A stretch of DNA of 64,000 bases, from assembly GCA_019633425.1 (NCBI GenBank), contig WSUB01000104.1, positions 84,396 through 148,395 on the forward strand, in the 5' to 3' direction. The position numbers and the translations under genes are program-made. Shown here in pieces: positions 1 to 10,047 of the stretch. How positions within the stretch are numbered: the first letter of the stretch is position 1; each line of letters starts with the position of its first letter. This stretch comes from Tulasnella sp. 424 (lineage: Eukaryota > Basidiomycota > Agaricomycetes > Cantharellales > Tulasnellaceae). Under the pieces are notes generated by a model. The model did no database searches. It was not told the origin of the DNA and was given only the letters and a program-made list of their open reading frames with translations.

Positions 1-381
1 TCCAATTTGGTTGACTTGAGCCGCCGCGTTGCCGATGACCGCGTTGACCTGCGTCAGCACAGACTGGACGTATTCGGGTTCTGCGTTGAGGGTCTTATTG
101 AACACGATGGCTTCTACAAGGTGTGAGACGTTTCAAAAACGGGTGTGAGTTGTATGTAGACTTTCAAGAACCCGTTCTGCCGGTAAAGTTGCACACTCAC
201 TGCGAAGCTGGGCACTTAGCAAAGCGACTTGGGAAGTAGCGTTTTTGAATATGTCGGGTAACGTGAGGGCACTGGCACGAGCGTCGAATGGTGAAGCGTC
301 AACTGGACCGGCATATGCTAAGGACGAGCTGAGGACAGCCAGGAGGGCGAAGAGTTGGATTTTGGCGGATGATGAGAACAT
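1..381 (-). CDS. Small secreted protein, 5' part, cut by the window start
   Basis: The protein starts with a typical signal peptide: basic residue near the start, then a hydrophobic core LFALLAVLSSSLAYA ending at a likely cleavage site after AYA. The mature part is rich in small and polar residues and looks helical. A 48-nt intron (114-161) begins GTCTAC and ends TTGTAG. Splicing joins exon 1 (381-162, phase 1) to exon 2 (113 to the window edge), which stays open as ...KAIVFNKTLNAEPEY.... The exon 2 reading ends only because the window ends. I do not recognise the family; the size and the helical alternation resemble small secreted wall-associated proteins, but that is inference. A TATA box lies about 70 bp upstream of the ATG. 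Confidence 0.7.
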
Positions 382-449
382 GGAGGCAGGATGTGATGCA
401 AGTGATGAGGAATGGGGGGAATGCTGTTAGTTCCGTTGAATGGACCCGT

Positions 450-457
450 ATTTTATA
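450..457 (-). promoter_or_regulatory. TATA box of the secreted-protein gene
   Basis: Read on the minus strand the site is TATAAAAT, about 70 bp upstream of the ATG at 381, a normal distance for a fungal core promoter. Confidence 0.5.
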
Positions 458-544
458 GTCCTATGTTGACGGGAATGGATGAATGCGTGAATTGCTGTTT
501 TGACCTAAAACGACCGTAGATGGGAGAAGGAACCGCAGCTATAC

Positions 545-2800
545 ATGCGTGCCAAGAGAGCCCCCGAGGTTTGCCTAGGTAGGAAGTTGCTTCGACAGAC
601 GTGTGCACACGACCTCGAGAGACAGCATCAGTTGCCGGATGGGGAAAATCAAGCTCACAACAAAAGAATGAAGGTCCGATGGAGGCGTGCGAAGGGTTCG
701 TTGGGTTCGGGCGAACATCGGACGCCGGGGATGCTGGTGGCCGGGAAACACCGCTTCTCCCATGTTATTCCGCTACAAAAACGGTTCCGCATGGGCTTCG
801 AGGTGCAACACGGCAGAGTGAGTATTGAATGTCGCCTCTAAAAATACCATCCGATCTTCTCGGAGAGTGATTATTTCGTTCAAGCGTCAAAATGGCCAAG
901 CAATGGAATGAGACACCTACGAGGGTCTGACTCTCGGCTTCCAATACTTCAGAAATATAGGCGCGGGTGACGTACAAGCACCCGGGAGGCACACCGCCTG
1001 AGCCAACTAACCAAATTATCCGGGTCGAGGGACTCAGGTACGACGAAGTGGGGTCCGACCGGAGCGCGGTCGGGCGGGTGTTCGTCGGAGACCTCAGTTC
1101 GGGTAGCGACGTGGAACTCAACATCTCGCAATTTTAAACGGCCTTGCACCATGAACCTTATTTTACTCGTACTGGGGTGTTCGGATATGCATTCCACGGA
1201 CCCGGAATCCTGTGAACTTCGGTCCACGACATGAACCCCGCTAGGAAAGTGGTCGTCATAAGTCAATTGCATCTGGCAAAGTGTTCGTCAAAGATACATG
1301 CTTGATAATCGGGACGCACCACTGTATTGTGAACAGGTAATTCAATTTGATGTTTTGAGAACCGCGAAAGCAGTACGAATGGGAGCCCGGTTCGGTCAGG
1401 GTGTTCGTCTGAGAGCTGCATTCGGATATATGGCTCGTCTTCCGGAAGAAAGGTTACTGGAATTGCAATTCTAAATGGCCTTGAGGGGCATGCCTCTTGT
1501 TCGGTGCTTGCAGATCTGTCGAAGAAATCTCAGGCTTCGAGGGGACCCGTAGCGGTCGGACTAGGAGAAGACGCACTCTCTTCGCAGCTGCTGAGGCAAT
1601 TGAATGGCGAACCGTTCAAGAGGCAGGAGAATTGACCTTCTCCGAATACCCCAGACTTAGAGTCCAAGAGATGTGGAGGAAGTCGTGGTCATCTTGTAAA
1701 CGGATGCCATCTTAGTCCGATACGTCCAAAACGGTGTTCCGGGGGTCCTGGTAGAACTCCTCACCCAGCGCAGCGTATTGAGTGGAGGTTTGATCTAAGG
1801 GACCGCCCGTGGTAGTATTCGAAAGCAATAGTCAGGGGCACGGGAATATGGTCGGGTCGCTGGAACGCCGGAGTGATGGTCAGGAACATCCACCGGCGAC
1901 GCTCCTCTGGACGCCTTGGAGTTACAGTTCCCCCTCAGCAATAAGTATTTCGTATTGGGCTCGAGCTCACTTTAGCGAGGTTCCCTTCTCTCTCGGACCT
2001 TGGTGTAGAGGTCCAAACACTGCTGTACCGTTGTCCGAATTAGGGTTGTGCGTCAACGATACCCCTGATAGACAGGGTAGGTCGATGACACGTCATTGAT
2101 CGCGGGTCAATGACTGGTCAACGACCGGAGGACCTGAACTAGGGGTGTCAGGACTCTGAAAGGCGCTTGCTTCCCTTTTTGTCCTGCAGATAGACCTTGT
2201 GTAAGCGACGCGTATTAGGACTTGAATCGACGAGTACTTGCGGGACAAATGATGAATGGTACCCGACAGTGCACCTCGATCGGCGCCTGCCTCCGGCGCT
2301 CGTAGATCAGAACTCTTGAACGAGCACTCACTTCCCGGCTGAGGGATGTCTGTAGATCCGGAGGGCTGCGGAAGGGGAGAGAGTGTTCCTGTGGCTTGTT
2401 TGTCCGGCCAAGCTTTTGTTTGAACCACCATCGCCTGGCCAGCGCACTCTCGGGCCCACTCTTCGGCTTGGCCGTTTTGCGAATTGGCAATGTGTACATA
2501 CTACAAACACGCTTTTATCTCATGTTTAATGTTCGCCAAGCCTCAAAGGTCGGTATTGTCCGTTTCTTGGCTTATCTGGCTATGATTAACGTTTTCTTGG
2601 CGTCCCAAGCCAAGTGGAAGAAGGCTGATTTCGACGCCACAAAGCATTGTGGATGATGACCCCTCCAAAAACGGGGGGTTACATAAACGGTCTCGCACGC
2701 AATTGCGGATGACTTGCAATTGGATGAACCCACACCCGACCCTTTTGAAGACACCGAACTACTCAGCGGTCCCTAGTGAAGTGTGCCTTGCAAGACAGTC
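545..2800. other. Intergenic, no supported gene
   Basis: Short open frames occur on both strands, but none has a family signature, a convincing start or splice-consistent continuation. The only structure seen is a weak direct repeat, listed separately. Confidence 0.5.
1060..1505. repeat. Weak direct repeat, two units offset by about 330 bp
   Basis: GCAATTTTAAACGGCCTTG (1129-1147) recurs with two mismatches at 1465-1483. The upstream block GTGTTCGTCGGAG (from 1078) recurs as GTGTTCGTCTGAG from 1401. The spacing differs slightly between blocks, so the units have drifted by indels. Confidence 0.4.
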
Positions 2801-2804
2801 AACA

Positions 2805-2812
2805 TATAAAAA
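2805..2812 (+). promoter_or_regulatory. TATA-like box upstream of the Gag-like gene
   Basis: TATAAAAA lies about 200 bp before the ATG at 3012. The distance implies a long leader if this is the true core promoter. Confidence 0.35.
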
Positions 2813-3011
2813 CGCTTGAGCGCCCTTCTCGTCATTCAAAGTTGGAGTGTTTCCTGCTTGCCAACCCCCCAAACGTCGACTTATCTTGGCGTGTGAGCCT
2901 GCCTCGCCTCATCACAGCCAAAACTGCGGGGCGCTAAATTTGGCTTTGCGTTTCTTATCTTAGCTCTCACCCCTTCACGTCAACGACCACCCACCACCTC
3001 CTCCCTCCAAA

Positions 3012-4395
3012 ATGTCCACCTCAAGTCACGGTACGTTGCGTTCCTCCTCTCAGACGACCTGCACACGCTGACACGACACGTATACGCAGACTCAATGATC
3101 GTCTTCACGGGCAACGAGCCCGAAGGCTGCGCATCCTTCATCCGCTCCATCATCCGATACGCCTTCCAAGTAGGCAAGCAATACGACAGACGATGGATGG
3201 CCTACTTCGCTTCCACTTGTCTCGTCAACGAGGCGTCAAGGTGGTACACGACGCTCAATCCCGAGGAACGCATGGACTGGAAACCTTTTTGCAATGCGTT
3301 GTTGAGCCGCTTTCCTCTACCCGAAACGGACGGATCCGAGAAGAGCAGCACTCAAGGCGGGTACGTACTTCTCGTCAGCGTCCAGCGTAACCTATGCTCA
3401 TGGGCGGTCCCAAGGTCTTCCACGAGTCCCCAGACAGACACGTCTACACCAAACCCGGGCCCAGCCTCCTCTTCCTCTCATCACTTACAGCCTCCACGCC
3501 CACCACGCCCAACAGTAGGCACCAAATATAGCAACAGCTCTCCCAGGGCATCTCCGCCACCGCCTTCATCCCAAGGCCTCATCCGCCTCGACTTTTTCAA
3601 CGGCAGCATCCCAAGTCGGTACATCTCGAGTCAGCTCCGCATCGGCTACGCCACCGTCTACAAAGCGGACGTCGACGGCGTAGACGACCAAAGTAGAGCT
3701 CTCGCGCTCAACGTCTGCTTCGAGAGGAACGAGAAGGGAGCTTTTCGGATGTTCACTTCGGTGAGTGTGAATAACCGGGGAACCGGGGCCGTGAATACTC
3801 ACCCAGGCACCCCCTTCACAAGGACAACCAACGAAACTGCATAGCGGTAGACAAGAAATCAGCCGACTTTTCCTACCTCGCCTTCGTACCCCACTTGACC
3901 GACGGATGGGCCCAACCGCCCAATCCAAAGACGCTTCAGACCGACGTGTGGAACGTGCGCGAGGACGGGCTCATGCAGATCACTTGGCAGCAATCTCCTC
4001 CTACCCCTACGAACCCACAGGATCAGCGCCAACGCTTACAGTCGAATAACTCGAGAGTCCCACTGGGGGTCGTGTGTCATCTCAAGAGCGGGACGGTGGA
4101 AGTGATGCGGAATCCGGAGAACTACTGTGCAAAGTATCCTGAGTGGTTCGAAGTGGTATGTTTCTCCCTCTTCTCTCTCCTTACTATGTGTTTTTTTTTT
4201 TTTTGCTGACTCCACGCTCCATCGCAGATGATGGTCTTTGAGCCGTTCACCCGACCCGAGTGGATGGCAGCGCCCGCCGACCGAGAATCGATCATGAGCC
4301 CCACCCGGAGCCCCACCAGGAGTTCCATGCGGATAGGAAGTCAAAAGTTGAAAAAGAGAAGGTTGAGCAAGAGGATTGGTCCCGGTGGGATGTAA
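3012..4395 (+). CDS. Gag-like domain fused to a C-terminal uncharacterised domain
   Basis: Exons 3012-3030, 3090-3360, 3415-3760, 3823-4155 and 4228-4395 give 378 aa. The tiny first exon encodes MSTSSHD. Residues about 8-95 resemble a retrotransposon Gag capsid-type domain: EPEGCASFIRSIIRYAF, then WMAYFASTCLVNEASRWY and WKPFCNALLSRFP. A Ser/Pro linker follows, then a domain with LIRLDFFNGSIPSRYISSQL and WNVREDGLMQITW, and a basic end. Gag-like proteins with a second, apparently beta-rich domain are common as orphan genes in Agaricomycetes (family knowledge). No protease, reverse transcriptase or LTR is nearby, so this looks like a domesticated or solo gag gene rather than a live element. The second intron (3361-3414, 54 nt) is in frame and might be retained. 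Confidence 0.65.
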
Positions 4396-4864
4396 CAGAG
4401 TTACGCTGGGAGTATATATGTATGACGGACATGGACCTTTTCTCTCTTTCGACTCGGAATGGATATATATGGACATATAGGACAATGGAATGCTATTATG
4501 TACTACTAAACGGAGAGCAAAAGATATCGTATTACTACGACGAAGGGAAAACTATGATTAATTACTAGCCAAGCTCCTGATGAGCGCCCAACAACGAGAG
4601 AGGAGACCTATACTACTAACACCAAGGTATAAGGAAAATACACACAACGAAAGTAGATAAAAGAGCGGCGATGGATATACGGTAAGTAGATGGGAAAGTC
4701 TAGGTGAGGGGGAGGGGGTAACCATAAATCGAGCGACGAAGTCTAGAGGGAAACGATGAACAGAGGGGAATACAAATTTGTGCACGCGAAAGTAGAAAGA
4801 AATCACCCACAGTACTGAAATCCGAGTGTACAAAATGCACAAAAACACATTTACTCACAGTCCT

Positions 4865-6901
4865 TTACTCTACGTTCCTCCCCAACATCACAGCAGCAGC
4901 CCCGCTATCCAACGTCCTCGCTCGGCTCCCAGCTCTCGGTCTCCCGATACTGCTCCCGAATCCAGTAGAAGGGAACCCCGCCCCTGCCCCTGCCGCGCCC
5001 ATCCCCATCCCCATCCCAACAGAGTCGAATGAAGAAGTGTGGCTTCGCTGCGGGACGGGAGGTCGTTTCGGAGGGGTGGCGAGGTCCATCACAGACCCAG
5101 CACGAGATCGCGTGTGACGAGCATTAAGTCCCCCCGGAATCCCGTCGAATTCTTGATACGCCGGTTGCTGCTGCTGTTGGAATTGAGGGGTGGTGTACTC
5201 GGCGGGTGCGAGGACGTACTCCCCCTGGTGGTGGTACTGCGCGAACCCAGCTGAAGGTGGCCCTTGCTCAAAATCGTCCAACCCCCCAGGAACACCGTCG
5301 AATTCCACAGGTTCCACTTGGACCGGAGGAGGAGCTTGGAACTGCACCGGCGCGACGGGCTGGTAGTACACCTGCTGCCCACCACCAGCTTGGCCAGACA
5401 ACCCCGAATGGGAGGACAACGTCCCGCTCCCCGTCGCTCGATGCAAGATCGTCGGTTTTCGCGGACTTCCAAACGTGCTGGCGGGGAGAGGAACCATATT
5501 CGGACCACGAACGGAGCCGTTGGACATGCGCTCGAGTCGGTCGGAACCCGAGGCGGAGCCTGCGCCCATCAGAGCAGTCGGTGCTTTGCGTGGACGACGA
5601 GAGGCGGCGTATTCGGCTCCGTAGTCCATTAGTTCGTCGTCTGAGGGGGATAGAGGGTGTTCGTCCGGGTGGAGTTGGTGATGGAGAGGGAGACCGTGCA
5701 TGGGTGCGATGGGGATCTGCACTGCTGGTTGCGGAGGTGGTTGTTGTGGGTATTGGGAAGGATGAGACGATGCGCCGTCGCTCTCCGTCCACGCTACACC
5801 AACGCCGCCGGTATGTCCAACGACGAACTCTCCAAACTCGTGCTGCGCTTCTTGAGGCTCCTCGAATCCAAATCCACCCGCAGCAGCTTCGGCCCTCCGC
5901 TCCCTCTCTTCCTTCTTCCGACGAGCCGCGTCTTCGCGCATTCGACGACGCTGCTCTTTGGCTGCTTTTTTGATGCGGTCGGCGTGGGATTGTGGAGTGG
6001 ATGTTGCTGCTGGGGTTGAGGAGGAGGCTGGGGAGAGGGGCGTACGGGGTAAAGTTGGGGAGGACGATTCGGTAGCGGGTGTGTCGTCGGTGATGATGGT
6101 TTGGTCGTCTGCGACGGATGGTGCTGCGAGTGCTCCTTCCTCCTCTTCAGGCTCCGGTTCTTGAACAGCCGGGGTCTCGGGCTCGGGTTCTGGTTCGATG
6201 GGTGGTTCGACAGGACGTGTTGGTGGGACAGCGGGGAACGAGAACGCATAGACAGCGGCTGCTTCCTCTTGCTCCGCCAACTCCCTCTCCTCCCTCTCGA
6301 GGTCCTCGTTCGTGATTTGAGGTTCAAAGTTGGCCCGCATCAAGTCCAAGGTCTTCTTCCTATGCTCTTCCTCCGTTACGCGCGACACGATGTCGGAGCT
6401 CTCCAGGGGCGCAGCGTCCGAGTCGTTCGTCGCGTTCGACAGCGTCCTGGTCCTCCTCTCTCCTTCCCTCGGCGGTCCAGCAGCGTCTTCTTCGTCCGAC
6501 GATTCGGGTAGGGCGATGGGTTTGCCGAACGGGTACCATCCGAACATCTGCATCGATCGTCGACTGTTCATGCTCAAGTTCCTCCCCACAACTCCCCAAG
6601 CGTCCCTCTGCTTCTTCTTCCCTTTCCCTCTCCCCTTCTTCTTGTTCCTCCTACTCCCTCCGACGTTCGAGTGAAGCGACATGGCGTCGGCGTCTTCGTC
6701 TGATGACGCCGATGCAAGCAGGCCTTCGAGTTCATCACGAGCAAAGACCTGCCGGCCTCCGGTTGCCGCAGGACCGGTTGACGATGAAGACGACGACGCT
6801 CCCTGTTGACGATCCCTCTCATCGTCCGACTCTGACGTGATTTTTGAGCATAAGCAGGCGTTGAAGGTCGCTTTGACGTTGTTGGTCCAGTTCTGTGTCA
6901 T
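4865..6901 (-). CDS. Low-complexity protein, 678 aa, function unknown
   Basis: The frame is open from ATG to stop without needing introns. The N-terminus MTQNWTNNVKATFNACLCSK is followed by acidic/Ser stretches, a Lys/Arg block (KKKGRGKGKKKQRDAWG), and a compact conserved patch NLSMNSRRSMQMFGWYPFG. Next come a charged region predicted as coiled coil (HRKKTLDLMRANFEP to LAEQEEAAAVYAF), a Pro/Glu-rich part, a second Arg/Glu helix near the middle, and a Gln/Pro/Gly-rich C-terminus in which an FDGVPGGL-type motif occurs twice. I do not recognise the family. The gene is transcribed away from a truncated HIR1 exon 1, and the same head-to-head order exists at the intact HIR1 locus. Two paralogous copies are frameshifted pseudogenes, so this is probably the only working copy here. 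Confidence 0.7.
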   Translation of the reverse strand: MTQNWTNNVKATFNACLCSKITSESDDERDRQQGASSSSSSTGPAATGGRQVFARDELEGLLASASSDEDADAMSLHSNVGGSRRNKKKGRGKGKKKQRDAWGVVGRNLSMNSRRSMQMFGWYPFGKPIALPESSDEEDAAGPPREGERRTRTLSNATNDSDAAPLESSDIVSRVTEEEHRKKTLDLMRANFEPQITNEDLEREERELAEQEEAAAVYAFSFPAVPPTRPVEPPIEPEPEPETPAVQEPEPEEEEGALAAPSVADDQTIITDDTPATESSSPTLPRTPLSPASSSTPAATSTPQSHADRIKKAAKEQRRRMREDAARRKKEERERRAEAAAGGFGFEEPQEAQHEFGEFVVGHTGGVGVAWTESDGASSHPSQYPQQPPPQPAVQIPIAPMHGLPLHHQLHPDEHPLSPSDDELMDYGAEYAASRRPRKAPTALMGAGSASGSDRLERMSNGSVRGPNMVPLPASTFGSPRKPTILHRATGSGTLSSHSGLSGQAGGGQQVYYQPVAPVQFQAPPPVQVEPVEFDGVPGGLDDFEQGPPSAGFAQYHHQGEYVLAPAEYTTPQFQQQQQPAYQEFDGIPGGLNARHTRSRAGSVMDLATPPKRPPVPQRSHTSSFDSVGMGMGMGAAGAGAGFPSTGFGSSIGRPRAGSRARTLDSGAAAVMLGRNVE

Positions 6902-7222
6902 GGGAAGAGAAAAATCGTAATCTGGACGTTTTTAGTTGTGGTGTTGCTTCTAGGAGTAGCGAGTAGCGTGAGTGCTGGAGGGCGTTATGGGAGACGTAGA
7001 TGCAAGGAGAAGAGAGTCGTGTCGAGGCCAGACGTGGCCTTTTTGATTAGCTGCTGCGAACTTAGGTGCACGAGGAAAGGAGAGAACGAGATCACCGCCG
7101 AGGCCCAACTCTGGAGAAAACCGAACATTCCCACATTCTATGCAGCCCCTCGGGCGCGTCAGAAACTTTCTTGCTTCGCCCTCAGTCGAGGCAGCCAAAC
7201 CTGACAAGATTCGACCACAGAC

Positions 7223-7290
7223 ATGCGTTTCTCGAAACCAGCATGGGTCACACATTAAGGTCCGCGAAGGTGGTCTCTTTGAAATTCGTT
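7223..7290 (+). pseudogene. Truncated HIR1 first exon (copy A)
   Basis: It encodes MRFSKPAWVTH followed by a stop (TAA replaces the CAA of the intact gene), then intron-1-like sequence that ends abruptly. It is a by-product of the duplication and cannot make HIR1. Confidence 0.8.
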
Positions 7291-7372
7291 GCGGACCCAC
7301 GAGATGACATGGAGACAACAAATAGTATGAAGACAGAAGAAATAACGAAGATACAGGATTGAGAAGAAGTCG

Positions 7373-9874
7373 TCATTCCCAAAAGCGCTTGATAACCCTC
7401 CTGGCAAATGAAACAGGTTGTTTCTGCTTGGGTTCCGTAGAATCGGTGACCGGAGGATTCTCCGGGTTTGATATGGTAGGTGTGGGAGTAATGGATGATT
7501 CAACGACTGCAGCCGAGCTTGCACCTGGAGTCGGAGCTAGTGGGGTTGGGTTCGTCGAAGGGGAATCCATTACCAAGCTCATGGCTTCAACTTTATCGAC
7601 ACATTGCAGAGCATCAGGCCGTTGACCAGGCTCAAAGCTCCAGCACATCCTCATCAAGTCCAGTGTGGCAGAGGGTAGCGATGATGTGTCTGATGGTTCC
7701 GGCGTCCTGCGCTGATCTTCGGGCGCACATATTAAAAGCAGCACTTGGATATCAGTCCGAAGTTCATGATATGGAGGATTGCCGGTCATTATCTGTCATG
7801 TTTGCTTCCTTGGTTACCAACCGACGGCAGCAAATCTTAAAGTCTCGAGGTACTCGCCTCCAGAACAAGACAACCCCAGGCCCACATGTCACTTGGGCAA
7901 TCCGGTAGATTTCCGTCCAACAATTCCAGGCTGGTGTATCTGATGGGGCCTTTGAAACCGTTGCTGGTGCTTAGTCCTGTCGTTTCGTCTTCCACTGCCC
8001 TAGCGAGGTCGAGGTCGCAAAGCAGAGCCTCGCCTGCGTTTGTGACGAGCACGCTTCGCTGTTTTCGCCGCAAGATCGAATAGAAGGGATCAGCTCGAGT
8101 TAGTTCTGGTAGGACAGTGGGATGAGACTTCACAACCCATGCAGAGCTCCGAATGTAGCGAGGAGATTGGGTTGCGGTCTGGTGGTTGGAGGTGGACATA
8201 CCGATTTCAGGTCTCCGTGCACGATAGGTGGTTCTCTTGTGTGAAGATATGCGAGACCCTTGATGGTACCCAGGACCTAATACAGCATTCTTCATCATAT
8301 TGCAATACTACCACCAAAAAGTGGTCAGTTGGGTTTGACTTACCAACTTCAGCCGATGTTCTTGGGATGGTGCCTCTCGGGATAGGTAATCTTTTATATT
8401 CCCATTGGCCATGTACGGAGATATCATGTAGACTTCTCTAAAGTCCTCGCTGTTATAATATCCAGTGAGCTCGAGGATATTAGCGTGTTTGCACGACGCC
8501 CAGAGTTCGATCTCCCTTGCCAGTCTCTGAAAAAGAGTAGGAATCAACGGTCACCGTCTGTAACGAGCAAGAAACCCCGGACTAACAACAGCAATCCCCA
8601 ACGGCACTCCATCAAAATTCTCTGTATGCAATATCTTCACTGCGACGGTGGTCAGGGTATTGCCAGCCGGGAACCCGGTCTCCGTGGACAGGTCTGCCAG
8701 CTTCACTCTTCCGAACCCTCCACCGCCGAGCGTCTGTTCACGAATCCTAAGCCGGTGCTTCGGAATATAATAATCCGACAGGGACTGAAATATCTTGTTC
8801 ATGTGTGAAGATTCCAAACTAATGGCCCCAGGAGCCGGCGAATCTTGGCGGGACGGGACTGGACTGTTGGAACGGCTATTCCTGGAACCCGACTTAGAGC
8901 GAAGCCATGAGCTAGGGCTAAGTCCGCAGAAGTCATGAACATTTATGCGGATTTACTTACCCCCAATGATCGAAGTGGCATCGGAAAGTCGCGTAAAGAC
9001 CGGGGAGGTGAATGTGCGTCCGTTCGGCTAGGTTCCCAACCCATCATTATCCTTTCGATGTCTTGCTTACGCGAGTTCTAGTTGTATGGCACATCAATTC
9101 AGACTATTTTAACACGTGTAGGAGGAGTAGCACCCTCTTACGTCTTTTAGCTCTAGCAGCTTGGCTGCTGTTCGCTCCACTTCTTTGGCCAGCTCCAAAC
9201 TGCAACGTAGAGAGAATTCAAAAACAAAGAGAGCACGTGGAATATAATAATTACATACTTGCTTCCACCATTCCATATATCATGGGCTATCATGCCGACC
9301 CAAAGATGGTCGTCAACGCGAGCAACATCTTCTAGAGCTTTTTCCCAGTCGTTGGGAGGCTGATACAAAGGTGTAGTTTAGAGTCCTGACCTGCAAGCTA
9401 GCGGAAAATTCGATGACCTACGTTGAACTCGGGTGCATGAGCTTCAACCAACAAGTCATGCAATTTGTCTCGGCGCACTCCCCAGGTTGCCTTCGATTCC
9501 TCAGTATATGACGTAGGTAGTGTAGCTTCTTGCTCGATTAGACTTCGCGCCTCCATCAGTATACTGTCGGAACGTTTAGAAACGTCATCTCGCGGAATTT
9601 TCTCGTAATCTCCAAAGTTGACTTACAGTTCAAGCTTTCTCACCGATTCCATTGCCACGATCATTTCATAGAAGTCGGAGGGCCCGGGCTCGGAGAATGG
9701 TGTGCGCAGTGCCTGCAGGATTTCGACACCACGCGAAACAAGGTGAAGTATCTTTTGCGTGTTTCGGGGCGATGAAGAAGCTGTCTGGATTATAGACTTC
9801 AAAAGTTCAGCCGTATGTTCAAGTGGCGGTGGAATATCTTCGAGTATGTCATAGACAGCATCTTCAGTCTCCAT
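7373..9874 (-). CDS. H-domain pseudokinase with L-type C-terminal tail
   Basis: Ten exons (9874-9627, 9563-9422, 9359-9259, 9199-9142, 9065-8961, 8892-8587, 8526-8344, 8276-8202, 8058-7858, 7792-7373) give 612 aa. Residues 1-185 are helical and align with H2/H3 (motif LVSRGVEIL; later WEKALEDVARVDD), with the same intron phases at the first three junctions. A Ser-rich linker leads to a kinase domain (about 260-540) with GGGGFGRV, VAVK (K304), a helix-C Glu and HGDLKS. The catalytic-loop Asn is Ser408, DFG reads DLD (421-423), and APE reads SLE. Catalysis is therefore doubtful and a pseudokinase is the better reading. The last 45 residues match the tails of L1 and L3 and end SFARRVIKRFWE. The intron before IMTGNPPYHEL is GC-AG. 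The layout recalls MLKL, but that is analogy. Confidence 0.8.
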
Positions 9875-9908
9875 GCTTCTCGATGGCGGGGTTCACAGTG
9901 TAAAGTGG

Positions 9909-9915
9909 ATTTATA
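9909..9915 (-). promoter_or_regulatory. TATA box of the pseudokinase gene
   Basis: On the minus strand it reads TATAAAT, 35 bp before the ATG at 9874, inside the 173-bp intergenic shared with the divergent L0 gene. Confidence 0.5.
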
Positions 9916-10047
9916 GCTGTGGTAGAAACTGACTCCGGCTTTTATCGATCCGTGTGAAGGGGGTGAGGCTAACGCGCGCTCAGCCACCACTGATGAGGCT
10001 AAGCGTCGTCTCAACCATCGTCTCTCTTGCCCATAACTCCACTCATA

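Larger units (their letters stand above)
4497..7290. repeat. Segmental duplication copy A (low-complexity protein gene plus HIR1 5' end)
   Basis: The block starts at TACTACTAAACGGAG and runs to the remnant of HIR1 intron 1. It matches copy B (13183-15067), copy C (25062-27330) and partial copy D (17140-17457). Copy A is the longest and is the only one with an intact reading frame for the protein gene. Its right edge lies inside sequence equivalent to HIR1 intron 1, after which 3' flank of an L-type gene begins. Confidence 0.85.

Noticed and set aside
3012..4395. Complete LTR retrotransposon
   Set aside because: Only a Gag-like region is present; there is no protease, reverse transcriptase, integrase or flanking LTR, and the gene is spliced.
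5206..5973. 255-aa plus-strand open frame
   Set aside because: It is antisense to the intact 678-aa gene, low in complexity and without features.
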